Shown piece after piece: positions 22,342-33,990 of a stretch of 64,000 nucleotides of DNA (positions within the stretch are counted from its first letter, which is position 1; each line of letters opens with the position of its first letter). Origin of the DNA: Xenopus tropicalis. Lineage: Eukaryota; Chordata; Amphibia; Anura; Pipidae. The DNA lies in assembly GCF_000004195.4 (NCBI RefSeq), contig NC_030678.2:130911104-130975103 (forward strand), in the 5' to 3' direction. The notes beneath the pieces are model-generated. The model saw only the letters and a program-made list of their open reading frames with translations. It was not told the DNA's origin and made no database searches. The translations under genes were made by a program, and so were the position numbers.

Positions 22342-22704
22342 ACATAAATCTGCTTCTTTTTCCATATAATTATTGAGATCTTTTGCCAAGTGATTATAAA
22401 AAATTAAATGAATAGTGTGATCAATATGTTACAAATAGGTTAGTGCATGGAATCAATCCTTGTTTCCTAGTCACTGACCCTTATAGAAAATAGTGTGACA
22501 GAAACTGAATGACAAAAAGAAAAGAAATCAACATATTTCTTTGGGTTCATTCATCCCAATGATCATCATAAATACTTGTGGGTATGTTAAAAACTTTAAA
22601 GACCATTTTTAACCCAACTTTACAATTAGACAAGTAGAAAGCTAGCAACAGCTTATGGGCAAACTACAGTACAGTATGTTTATTTTTTCTTATGCATTGA
22701 AGCC

Positions 22705-22726
22705 TATCTATCTATCTATCCTCTAT

Positions 22727-22816
<90 letters not shown>
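22705..22816. repeat. Compound (CTAT)n-(TA)n microsatellite
   Basis: Short CTAT units at 22705-22727 lead into about 40 TA units. Likely hypervariable and error-prone in assemblies. Confidence 0.95.
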
Positions 22817-22817
<1 letters not shown>

Positions 22818-22849
22818 CGTATATATATATGCAGAAGGCTTTGAACTAG

Positions 22850-23038
22850 GGGAAGGCTATCTACCATAGACTCCATTTTAACCAAAACCTTTAGATTTTA
22901 TAAAGTGGTTTCCTTTTTTGTGTTGATGTTTTAATGATTTTTAAGTAGACTTAAGGTTTAAAGATCCAAATTACGGAAAGACCCCTTATCCAGAAAACCC
23001 CAGGTCCCAAGTATTCTGGAAAATGGGTCCTATACCTG
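22850..23038. mobile_element. CAGGTATGGG MITE, right half
   Basis: Shows CATAGACTCCATTTTAA, TAGACTTAAGGTTTAAAGATCC, GACCCCTTATCCAGAAAACCC and TGGGTCCTATACCTG in family order. The left half is missing or replaced by the TA repeat. Confidence 0.7.
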
Positions 23039-23261
23039 AATATATTATGTATGTAACTACATACACAAAAAAAATATATGTATACACAAACAAAAAAAAT
23101 CTCATAACACATTGTCTGTACTTATGTTGTCATCATGTAATGAACATTTAAATCACATTACCTAGAGATTTTAAACTTACATTAATACTGTATAATTAAA
23201 AGGATTCTGAAGAAATATACCACAGTAAATGTACAACAGGAAAGCATTAAAATATGCATAG

Positions 23262-23262
<1 letters not shown>

Positions 23263-23307
<45 letters not shown>
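23263..23307. repeat. (TA)n microsatellite
   Basis: About 22 uninterrupted TA/AT units. Confidence 0.95.
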
Positions 23308-23309
<2 letters not shown>

Positions 23310-23989
23310 AATATTACACATATGGGTTATTACTAGGTCACAGATGGCAGGAAAACTTGAAAATGAAAATGACAAGTTAAGCATTAGTAAATCATAGTAC
23401 TCCTCCTATCCTCTTTACTTCATTCCATCACCAATAACAGAACATACTTTAAATTCATAGAGGTCACATTTCATTAGTATAAGGACATAAAGGTTCATTG
23501 GTCCAGCCTTAAACATGACCTTTTGATGCATCTATTTATAGTTACTCCACACAAGTTGTTGCACGATATACATATGAAAAAAATGTATATTAGAACACGA
23601 TAGGGATTTGGGCAGTCATACATGATTTCTGCTTGCAAATCAGAAAAAAAACAATCCCTAAAAAGGGGAGAAATTGCAAGTATGCACTCAAATTGTTCTT
23701 GTAAAAAAATAATGAGTCTTTTCTTGGACAGTGTCTGCAATGCACTCAGAACTGCAAGGTATTAATGACAAGTTTCTAGTTTAAACTTTTACTTGTAATT
23801 TATGCTTTATTTATGCCTTTTTGCTTAGGCTTACATTGTAGAAAAATGCTGTGAAACTCTACTGGAGCCATATAAATGGAGTAGGGCCACTCTACTTTGT
23901 GACCACAAAATATGTACTTATTCCCTGGATGTTCCAGTCTTTGCTATGGAATGGTCTGATCATTGGAATGAGAGGATAAACCTCTACTG
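23308..23989. other. Intronic stretch, nothing recognised
   Basis: No exon or repeat boundary supported. Confidence 0.45.
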
Positions 23990-24290
23990 CAGTGTTCCCC
24001 AACCAGTGGCTAGTGAGCAACATGTTAGTCACCAATCCCTTGGATGTCAGTGGCTGAAAGTAGGAGCTTATTTTTTAATTTCTGGTAAGGAGGCAAGTTT
24101 TGGTTGCATAAAAACCAGGTGTAATGCCAACACAAAGCCTTCTGTAGGCTGCCAGTCCACATAGGGGATATTAAGTAGTCAATTACAGATCTTATTAGCA
24201 TCCCCAGGAACCTTTTCCATGTTTGTGTAGCTCCTCAACACTTTTTCTATTTAAATGTGGCTCATTGGTATAAAAGGTTGGGGATCCCTG
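23990..24290. mobile_element. hAT-type MITE (CAGTGTTCCCCAACC family), 8-bp TSD
   Basis: 301 bp with inverted ends CAGTGTTCCCCAACC and GGTTGGGGATCCCTG. It is flanked by a perfect 8-bp TSD CTCTACTG (23982-23989 and 24291-24298), diagnostic of hAT. Interior motifs AGTGAGCAACATGTTAGTCACC and AAACCAGGTGTAATGCCAA recur in a degraded relative at 49247-49570. Non-coding. Confidence 0.92.
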
Positions 24291-24298
24291 CTCTACTG

Positions 24299-24772
24299 TG
24301 TGAGCCCAAATGCAGTGTTTATATTAAAGTAAAGCTTTGTCAGTATACTCATTTGTCTTTGCTTCTAATACCTGTAATGCAACTGCAAGTTGTGCAGTAA
24401 GTTCTATGCTCATACAATTTTTTAAACCACAACTAAACTCATTTCCATGAATGGCAGTTATGTATGAAAAAATCCAGATTAACAAAGCTCAAACAAAAAA
24501 TAGTCAAGGAAAAACACAATAACCACAACTTTTTCAATTTGTTTCAGGAAAAACACAGCTTTTTATTACTGTCACCATAACCTACCCCCCTTAAAACTTC
24601 TAAAACCATGAAGCAAAGAAAGATCTTCCAATTATTAAAGGAATATCTGCCATTGAATTCTACATGATCTGGACAAGTTTTAGCTGGTGTATTTTTGCAT
24701 TCGAAATGTCGTGACTTATCACATAATAAATTGAAACTAATATATATATTTTTTTTTAAACAAAATCAAGTG
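24299..24772. other. Intronic stretch, possible degraded MITE
   Basis: CATGAATGGCAGTTATGTATG and AATATCTGCCATTGAATTC suggest a very old inverted-repeat element at about 24440-24715. Boundaries not resolved. Confidence 0.3.
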
Positions 24773-24854
24773 TATGGCAACAACTTTTTAAAAAAAAAAA
24801 AAAAGTGGGAAGGGTATAAATAGCCAGGGGGATTGATGGTGGGCTCATTTTCTC

Positions 24855-24892
24855 CTGAGGAAGCGTGCCGTGAGCACGCGAAACGCGTTGGG
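24855..24892 (+). ncRNA. Hammerhead-like ribozyme core, intact
   Basis: CTGAGGA (24855-24861) fits the hammerhead box CUGANGA. One extra A (24862) precedes a perfect 6-bp stem II, GCGTGC/GCACGC (24863-24868 with 24874-24879, loop CGTGA). GAAA follows (24880-24883), then CGCGTT. ACGCGT (24883-24888) is palindromic and could make stem III between two RNA copies, with T89 at the cleavage position. Stem I would be only about 3 bp (CTC before the box with GGG after the site). The extra A occurs in all three family copies. Whether it cleaves is untested. Confidence 0.5.
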
Positions 24893-25184
24893 CTTTTTGT
24901 TGTGTCTGATATACTGCTTCACACTGTAAGTAGCCTGCATTGTGCAGGGGCTTTATTTTACATATTAAACGATTTCATACTATTTTCGATTCCTCTTCAT
25001 TCCATATACTCTGAGGACTAAGGATGCACTGCAATCAATAGCCGAATTGACTTCTCTACATGCTCTTATTTTAATTAAATCTGGTGAGCATCGTGTGGGT
25101 GTGATACACTGCATTGGGCTGATATATAAGCACTTTTGATTGTCCGATTCACTTAATATATTTGCACATTTTGCACCAAATTAG

Positions 25185-25207
25185 AACGCTAAAAATCTTT
25201 TAGCGTT
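25185..25207. other. Perfect 10-bp hairpin in retroposon 3
   Basis: AACGCTAAAA and TTTTAGCGTT are separated by three bases. It stands out as a designed-looking RNA stem in the 3' half of the insertion. Function unknown. Confidence 0.7.
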
Positions 25208-25308
25208 TTAGTCACAAAGAAAGTTTTGTACGTATTGCACTAGTTTTGCTTTTGTTTTTCTCTAATTCCATGCGCTTCCATCAACACGATTACACATATG
25301 GCAACAAC

Positions 25309-28300
25309 AAACTGGAACTGGAAAAATTGAACAATAGTAAATTCTCACCTTATATTACGTTCCAAGAGGCCCAACCCTGAATAACATTCATTGCCATGTT
25401 AATTGTTAAAAACTGCAAATTTTTCTCCCAGAGTACACATAAACGCAAAGCAAAGGGACAAGACACAGAAATATGGGAAAATATAGAAGTTTGGCCCAAG
25501 GGGCAGTTTATTCATGCATTTGCAGTCCCAGAGCATTTACAGTGTCCTATAAATATAATTTTCCATATCTGAAAAATTGGACATCTATACAGTTATAATA
25601 GAATCAGTGATGTAGTCAAACTAAACTCTATAGGTTTAAATCTAACCACATATCTCACATATTTTTTACATATTAGAGGGAATAAAATACTTGTTCCCAT
25701 CTATTATCTTGATAAAGAAGAATACTTTTCTTAGTGCAGCCCAAAGCAGCCCAAGGCAGTCAAGCATTCCAATACATTTATGAGACTCTCCACTTCTGTA
25801 ATTTTTATTTCTAACCTTTTTAAAGATTAATAACATTTATTGCTTGAGGGGGCCATTACATTTTGTTTTAAACATGTTTTAGCACACACAGACAGCTGGA
25901 AGGGAAAAAAGTGTTTAACAGGTTTGCTTTATGAATAGTAAGGGGATATTTCTTAGATTGTGGGCAATTTGGTTTTTGGTTAGGCAAACAACATGGTTCA
26001 TGTATCACAGTGGTCTGTAGTTAATACTGGAAGGAAGCAATGGCCGTGAATCAACAAAAGGCAGAAAGGTCATCTTTAATGAGGTTATGACAGTCATTCC
26101 AAAAAGCTCCCAAGACATACATTACATTCCACTCAACTGGATGGCAGAAAGGAAACATTTAAAGTAGTCAGACAGAAAAGGGTACAAAAACATTCATAAG
26201 GAATGTTTGTTTCAAACAAAATGCTAATTTATAAGGCAGCACACCGAAAATGCTTTATAAGGCAAATGCCTCAGAATAGGTATGTCTATTCAATCAATAC
26301 ACTAACCTTCCAACTAATGAATCATATGAAAAGAAAACAAATAAATTCACCAATATGACAGCCATCTAAAATCAAGGTTATTATATACAACCTTCTTTCA
26401 CAGCCGCATGAATTCAACAGCCGGTAACTCTATGATGAAAAATTATTTGGCAGATGGTTTAGAAAAATGGACCAGGCTTTCGTAATGAGAGTACTTGTGG
26501 TGAACTGCGTTACAACATAAAATTATACTGATTTATTCACTTGTGTTGACAGACTAACATATATCGCAAATGTTTATATTGGTAGATGGTAAGTGAAACA
26601 AGCCGCAGTACAGTATAAAAAAAAACCCCTAAAGAAATACAAGTTGACGTCAACTACAAATGCTATTTTTATCTATTTATTTATTTATTAAAGTATTTCA
26701 GTATACTTTAAAACAAACTTTTAAATGGCATATGTTCGACTGTTTGATAGAACATGGTGAGTTTTTATGTATTAAGTTCTAAACTTACATTTTGATAAAT
26801 CTGCCCCTAAATGTTACACGCATTTCAGATCATAAGTTGGTATGAATTCAGGGATCTGATTAAATCAAAGGTTCTCATAACCAGACCACAGTAAAAGATA
26901 ATCATTTTTAGAGAACCACACAGCAGCCCAGTAGAAGAAGTATGGTAATATAAAGCAATTTTATTGGAGGCCTCAAGTAATATGAACTGCCTTTTTATTC
27001 ACCAAGACTGGAACTTCACAAATGAATGACAAATGAAGAAAATTTGTTGACTAGCATATATTTGACACTGCTTTTCTTTTCTTGGTGAGCTGCTGGTACA
27101 CCTATAGCATAGGGATAATTGCAGGGTCATTATACATGGGTAGAAAACACACAACAATATATGAAAAACCTGGATACACCAAATCAAAAAAAAGGAACAA
27201 GGATCTAGTTGTTTAAACATGCACTAGCAGGTAAACTGTACAAATAAAAGCATTTATTATATAGATTTACACTCTTTCAACCCCATAAATTGTATTCTAA
27301 AATAGGCTACATATTCATAGGTTCAGCAAAGTTAAGCTCACTGGACTTAGCATCCTATTGTCAGATTATGCTATAGTAGAAACTTCATATATACAGTATG
27401 ATGATACAAGGTTAGGAATGTTAATGAGACTCTACTTTTAGAATACAACATCAACTTGGACATCAACAAAGCCATTAAGTACTTTACACTAAACTTGAAT
27501 TTTAACTTCTCACTGGACACTTATAACCTCTTAGAGGCTTGTTCGGTCAACATGCCACTAAAAACCAAAAAAGTAAAGAAGAGATAAAACAGTATTTCAT
27601 ACTCTAGCTATGACCCACAGGAAAGTTCCTGCCACCTTGACTGCCAGGAGGGTAAACTGATCAAGTTACTGACAGATTAAGGAGCTTTTACTCTAACAAG
27701 AACAGGATTTGAATATGAAAATGAACCACACATTTAGAAATATTGTTGGCAGGGAAGTTAATATCCTGTACGACACCAGGCCCAGATGGCTTCACAGTCA
27801 AATATTAGAAACAATTTGCCCTAAAGGTCTCCCCCTCATTTAACAGAACTATTCTAGTCTTTAATGCAAGATGTGCCCTTAACTAAGCAGATGCAAGAAG
27901 CACTTATAATTAAGGACATGTTCAAGTAATATCATGGTATAAAATCAATGCCACAAAATCAAGCTCTGTTGGATTAAACCTGGGTTGTTGTGCCTCCAAA
28001 ACTTGTGTTAACACCAGGAATTAAAAAATAAGCACAATGTGGAGAGTGAATTAGAGAAGGTAAGGATGGAACATAAGTACTCGCAGATCCCATGTGCACT
28101 CCCTTTTGGATCTTTCATTGATACTTTATAGCTGTTACAGCCTAGATGATCTAGTGGGATCAAGATAAACAAGATATGTTTATTACTGGAAGTGTTATAC
28201 AGGCGGTATAACACTTCCAAACATCTTTTAAAAAAATGTTTGAGGGGGCAAAATAATGTAATAAATAAGTGTTCATGCCAGAGGAATACTGCTTTTTAAA

Positions 28301-28706
28301 CTAAAACCCAAATAAAGCCTCAGGCAAGGAAAGATGTTGAGAGGGACATGGCCCACATATAATCAGAACAAGCAATTGTAAACAGTTAATAGGCAAGCAT
28401 CAAATTAGAGTAGATAGCAGAAATGGGACAGATTTGATTTTTTTATTACACAACCAAAAACCAGTAAGACTACAGCAAGGACCAGTCAGCATTGCAAATG
28501 AACTCAAAAAGCAACAGATGTTTTTTCATCCATTGTGCAGCATTATGTCATGCAGTAATTCTCTGTTAAAGGGCATCTAGTTTTTTAAACTGTTGCTGTC
28601 AGCATGTCATAGTGTGGTACTACTGGTTGTCTTTCCCTGCCTGCTGTGTTGGTAGCACCAAACATTCCCTGTGTGCAACCCATATATGCAGATAACCACT
28701 GCTGGG
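25309..28706. other. Long intronic stretch
   Basis: No exon recognised. About 26757-26812 (TTTTGATAAATCTGCCCCTA) is a remnant of the GGGGCATATTTATCA MITE family. About 26670-26690 is a short ATTT repeat. Confidence 0.45.
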
Positions 28707-28855
28707 GTTATGTAATAAAAAGCACTAAGTTTGCCCAGAAACAGTAACCCATAACAATCAGGAGGTAGAATTTACTTGTCACCTGTTTTTTTAAATCAAA
28801 AATATTATTGTTTGTTATGGTTTACCGCTCCTGGGCAAACTTAGTATATTGTATA
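28707..28855. mobile_element. Short MITE (GTTATGTAATAAAA family)
   Basis: GTTATGTAATAAAA followed by CACTAAGTTTGCCCA on the left is mirrored by TGGGCAAACTTAGT on the right. The interior has GGTAGAATTTACTTGTCACC as in the copy at 56221-56370. Confidence 0.7.
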
Positions 28856-30384
28856 TGGGAGGTTTGTTCACACAAAACAAACAATTATATGAGGCGTGGT
28901 CAGCCAAGAAAGACCACTATGGTAAAGGCTAATGAAATGTTATAGAATTGTCATGCTATCAATGAAATACACACATTTCATTGCCTTTGTGTTGTGCCTC
29001 TTATCTGTACAAAAACACCTGTCATGACTGAAAATTGTCCTAAAGTAAAAATGGTATTTACCAGTAGGTATGGCATACAGGGAAATAAAATAGCTTGGCC
29101 CTTTGTTGCAAGCATTAAGTAATGTGCAGCACTTTGGATGAGAACAATAAACTAAAGAGTTGTATCGGATTTCAGGCACCTAGTTAATAACCATTGATTT
29201 GACATAAATAATGTGAACTAAATACATAGTATTCTGCACTTGTCTGCAGTTATTACAAAGACATCTGCAATATGCAGGCTGTTGGGACGACTATTTATTG
29301 TTTTTAATTCAGGTTGTCAACGCTATTAAATTACCTGCATTAGCATACTGATTGGCAATAAAACAAAATGAACCTGTACATGTTAAGACTTAATGCTCAT
29401 TTCATTTCTGAGCCATTGTCATAAACTACAGTTTCATAAAACCCTCGCTTGGACAAAATCACCAGAAATATTTCTTACTAAAAAGTCTGCATTGGATATC
29501 AAGTCACAGGAACTTCTTTGTGCTCATCTTGAAGCAACAGAAGTTCAAGGTTACACAAAGTGATTCTCCTACCTGTTTTACTGCCTTGTCATCTGTTTTA
29601 ATATAGCAAAATCTCAGGAGTATAAAAGGGCAGTAACACCACTTTATCTTGATAAAATTTGTATCCATACTTTAACAGTGGTGGCGAGCGGAGGGCAGTA
29701 GAAAGTCTGATCGGCATTAGAATGTTAACTAAAATGAATATATTATAACATAGAAAATCTGCTCTAGCTTGCAAAATACATTTGTTTGCAAAGGATATAT
29801 TATTTAAATGTACACATTATGTATAATCATATTAAGAATTGACATGCATTGCTTAGCCTTAAAATAAAATTAACTAAAAATGTATATATTTGTACAAAGC
29901 ACTTTTTTTCCAAGCACACCCACGTTTCACAAATTATTTTGGAATGTTACATTATAATGAACCCATTAAGCTGGGTTCATTATAAATTCACATAAATGAA
30001 TGTAAGTATAACAAAGGGCTGATAAACTGACAAATCATTATTTGTGGAATTATTTTCTTCTCTGCAACTTCTGCAGGGAGACAGATGCAAGACAGTTAAT
30101 TTGTTGCACAGGGAAATGTGAAACATAAAAAGATGCACTCCCCAAAGCTTGTATTTTCTAGCACCAGGGGAACCAGATGTATTTGTAAAACTAATGTCTT
30201 GGGTATGTTTCTAGAGTTACCACTGAATAATATCTGACTCTGTTAAACACACATAATTGTTCTGTTGTAGTGCTAAATCTCAGTGGTCAGGATATTGTGA
30301 AAAATAGCAAAATAGTTTGAAGCACTTGAACTGAAAGGAGCAGCACAATTGTGGTGAAGTAAAAACCTTATCTTTATACACACG
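28856..30384. other. Intronic stretch, nothing recognised
   Basis: No exon or repeat supported. Confidence 0.45.
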
Positions 30385-30640
30385 TATAGGATCTATTATA
30401 CAGAATGTTTGGGACCTGGGCTTTTGCGGATGAGGGATCTTTCTGTTATCTGGCTCACCATACCTTAAGTAAGTAGTTGCTAAAAAAAAAACAAAAAAAA
30501 AAACATGAAACATTAAATAAACCCAACAGGAATGTTTTGCCATCAGTATGGATTTATGAGGCGTAGTTACCAAGTACAAGGTACTGTTTTATTATTACAG
30601 AGAAAGGGGAAATTATTTTTCAAATGTATAATTATTACCT
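30385..30640. mobile_element. CAGGTATGGG MITE, inverted, truncated
   Basis: ATAGGATCTATTATACAGAATG, CATACCTTAAGTAAGTAG, CATTAAATAAACCCAACAGG and AAGTACAAGGTACTG-TTTATTATTACAGAGAAA follow the family's reverse order. The final third is missing. Confidence 0.75.
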
Positions 30641-31438
30641 TAACTTATTATTGGGGGAGTATTGTAAGCAATAATCTATATATGCACACAACAAAATCTA
30701 TGTGATAATGTGATGACTCCACCTAGTCTTTTTAATGCCTGCAAAACCACTGATGCATTATTTAAATGAATAAAACTTCCAACAAATAGAGCATACCTAG
30801 TTCTGCACCCCCCCACCTTCTTTAGTAATAACAAACCAACCTGTCTATTTACCTGCTTCTAATGCTCTGCATCTGTCATTATACCATTGGGAGGGTATGT
30901 TGTGCACCTGAACCCTATCTGTCTGCTGTTATGTCACACAGATTGCAAGCACCGATAGCGTGCAGTTACGCTTAACATTTTTAAGTATAGCACAACTCAA
31001 CCATTGTAACAGTTGTTTGCATAATGGATCTCTTGCTGCAGCACTGGGTGCCTTTTCATTATTCTGGCTGTATTAGTCTTATTTGTACTGTTATGTCATT
31101 TATACCTAGTTGTGTCATTTATACCTAGTTGTCTTGATGTATAAAACTGCATTGTCTGTGCTATGTACAGTTGTCCAGCATTTCATAGTCAAACAATGTT
31201 ATGGGTTTATAGTTATTTGCTAATTAAACATGAAATCCTAATTCTATTTTAATTTTAGAAAATGCATACCTGTTATAAATGTATTTGAAAATCTAAACCA
31301 TAAATCATATAGATATATCCTGCCCTGTCTCTTTGAATCAGACATAGAGGACAGTCAATTACTTTTGCTTTCTATTCAGCACATCCTATATGTAACTGCT
31401 CTGCTCGCATTCCCCTCCCTACCCATGGTAGCCATTAT
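30641..31438. other. Intronic stretch
   Basis: Contains a short direct repeat TTATACCTAGTTGT (about 31100-31132). Nothing else recognised. Confidence 0.45.
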
Positions 31439-31446
31439 ATCCCACA

Positions 31447-31718
31447 TAGTGATGAGCAAATTTTTTCACCAGGCATGGATTCGCAGCAAATTTCAACATT
31501 TTGCCATTGGCAAATTGTTTTGCGAAACTTGTGAAAATTCGCCACAGAAAAGTTTGCTGCACGTCAAAAAAAAATTGCAGTCGTGTCAAATTAGGAGCGG
31601 TCGTGTCAAAAATGGGAGCTGTCAAGTCAAAATTGGGCACGGGCAACAAAAGAATTGTGTGACTAATGCGATTCGCGGATTTTTTACCGTGAAACTGGGA
31701 CAGATTCGCTCATCACTA
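31447..31718. mobile_element. hAT-type MITE (TAGTGATG family), 8-bp TSD
   Basis: 272 bp from TAGTGATGAGCAAA to TTCGCTCATCACTA. Flanks ATCCCACA and GTCCCACA agree at 7 of 8 positions. Internal GTCGTGTCAAA-type motifs are present without array growth. Confidence 0.9.
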
Positions 31719-31726
31719 GTCCCACA

Positions 31727-32798
31727 CTCTGGAGCAAACACAGAATTCTGGGGTGACAAAGCTTGCCTTAATAACAGTGTCCCCAAAATGGCTCTTGCCT
31801 GCTTGCTGTGATTGGGAATTCCAACAATGAAGGAAACAACAGTGAAATGCTATATATTGTAATTAAAGTTTATTTTGCTCAACTAACTTGATGGAAAAGG
31901 ATTTTTTAATTATTGCTTAGGGTGATGGGTCCCCTTTAACTTTTAATAAAACATCTTTGTTTTTAGTTCAACATAGAACATAGTACCTTTCCATGATATC
32001 ATGCAGCATGATGGCATAAGCCTGCATCACTAGTTTAAAACATTCATTTAAATTAAAAAGTATGATAATTAAACAGAATGTTTAGGCAATGTTTTAGTTT
32101 TACACTTTTTTTTAACAAAAGTAATCATAATAATCAGTTACATAAATATTTATAAATAGCATTTTTAAAACTGTTTCACACTTACTAGATAAACAAATCC
32201 AACAACGCTAACATAACCAGAAAATGTCTTTGCTGAGCTGTTCAGCACTATAAAAAGAATAAAGTTGCTGCAAAGCCAGAATGACTAAAATGTGAACAAT
32301 CTTTCTGTAAAATGCCCCATTTGTTATTGTTCACAGCATGAGATATGAAATATTTAAGGTCCCATTCCCTTCTTTCCAAATCTAAGTATCATGTATAACA
32401 ATATTTATTGTCTAGTCTAAAAGAGAGTTGTGTAAAAGATCCTTTTTGTTACATGACATTTACAGGAATTTAGAGGAACGTAATACAATTCAAGCCAAAC
32501 AAATATCTTATTTGTTTTTAAATCTACAATTTAGTTAATTGACTTTAGACTGTGAGAGCTAAAAATATCACTGTATAAAGAATGGAAAACATTCAAAATC
32601 AGTAGCTATATTGTTTAGAGAATTGTAAGTGTACATCCAGTATAAGACACTCTTAAAGACCAAAGTTAAATTTATATTTTTGTCTCTTTGACAAACTGCA
32701 AACTTATGAAAACAGCTTATACACACACATATTGTGGAGATTTTTGGACATCTTTTTGTTGTGCAGGGTTTATTAAATTATAACAAAGACCTTCAAAA
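31727..32798. other. Intronic stretch
   Basis: About 31855-31945 ends GGTGATGGGTCCCCTTTAA and resembles the end of another MITE. The remainder is unrecognised. Confidence 0.4.
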
Positions 32799-33990
32799 GT
32801 GAGAATGCCATGTCTGTGCCCGAGAGGGAATTGGTAAAATAGTGAGAATGCCTTGCCCTTGCTAGAAAGAGATTGGTACAATGGTGAGAATGCCAGAGAC
32901 AGAATTGGTGAGAATGCATGCCTGTGCCAGAGAGAGAATTGGTACAATGGTGAGAATGCCAGAGAGGGAATTGGTAAAATAGTGAGAATGCCATGTCCTT
33001 GCTAGAAAGAGATTAGTACAATGGTAAGAATGCCAGTTACAGAATTGGTGAGAATGCCATGCCTATACCAGAGAGAGAATTGGTACAATGGTAAGAATGG
33101 CAGAGAGAGAATTGGTGAGAATGCCATGCCTGTGCCAGAGAGAGAATTGGTACAATGGTAAGAATGGCAGAGGGAGAATTGGTGAGAATGCCATGCCTGT
33201 GGCAGAGAGAGAATTGGTACAATAGTGAGAATGTCAGAGAGAGAAATGGTATAATAGTGAGGATGCCAGAGAGAGAGAATTGGTACAATAGTGAGAATGC
33301 CAGAGAAAGAATTGGTACAATAGTGAGAATGACAGAGAATAATTGGTACAATAGTGAGAATGCCTGAGAGAGAATTAGTACAATAGTGAGAATTGGTGAG
33401 AATGCCATGCCTGTGCCAGAGAGAGAAATGGTATAATGGAGGGAATGCCAGAAAGAGAATTGGTACAATAGTGAGAATGCCAGAGGGAGAATTGGTGAGA
33501 ATGCCATGCCTGTGGCAGAGAGAGAATTGGTACAATAGTGAGAATGTCAGAGAGAGAAATGGTATAATAGTGAGGATGCCAGAGAGAGAGAATTGGTACA
33601 ATAGTGAGAATGCCAGAGAAAGAATTGGTACAATAGTGAGAATGACAGAGAATAATTGGTACAATAGTGAGAATGCCTGAGAGAGAATTAGTACAATAGT
33701 GAGAATTGGTGAGAATACCATGCTTGTGGCAGAGAGAGAATTGGTACAATAGTGAGAATGTCAGAGAGAGAAATGGTATAATAGTGAGGATGCCAGAGAG
33801 AGAGAATTGGTACAATAGTGAGAATGCCAGAGAAATAATTGGTACAATAGTGAGAATGCCAGAGAATAATTGGTACAATAGTGAGAATGCCTGAGAGAGA
33901 ATTAGTACAATAGTGAGAATGCCAGAGAGAGAATTTGTACAATGATGAGAATTGGTGAGAATGCCATGCCTGTGCCAAAAAGAGAATTGG
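32799..33990. repeat. Minisatellite, about 31-33 bp unit
   Basis: Nearly 1.2 kb of variants of GAGAGAGAATTGGTACAATAGTGAGAATGCCA. The left third (to about 33180) has more varied units containing GCCATGCCTGTGCC. The right two thirds form a higher-order array. Long frames on both strands come from the absence of stops in the unit and encode low-complexity peptides. Confidence 0.96.
33181..33953. repeat. 214-bp higher-order repeat within the minisatellite
   Basis: Copies start at 33181, 33494 and 33708, marked by GGTGAGAATRCCATGCYTGTGGC. Copy 1 runs 214 bp to 33395, a 99-bp partial unit follows, copy 2 runs 214 bp, and copy 3 runs 246 bp (214 plus one extra monomer). The order of monomer variants (ATGTCAG, GAGGATGCC, GACAGAGAATAATT, GCCTGAG) is kept between copies. 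Confidence 0.9.

Larger units (their letters stand above)
24785..25296 (+). mobile_element. Ribozyme-bearing retroposon copy 3 (best preserved)
   Basis: A 512-bp insertion lies between perfect 12-bp direct repeats TATGGCAACAAC (24773-24784 and 25297-25308). In order it has an A-rich left edge (T5A15), a TATA-like GGGTATAAATAG about 40 bp before the ribozyme, the hammerhead-like core (24855-24892), GGGCTTTATTTTACATATTAAACG, and a perfect 10-bp hairpin (25185-25207). It ends ...CACGATTACACA with no poly(A). No open frame of note, so it is non-autonomous. The long TSD argues for retroposition. Class is inferred as Penelope-like or retrozyme-like from the ribozyme. Confidence 0.65.

Noticed and set aside
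32799..33990. CRISPR-like array appearance
   Set aside because: Units are contiguous variants without unique spacers, in vertebrate DNA. It is a minisatellite.
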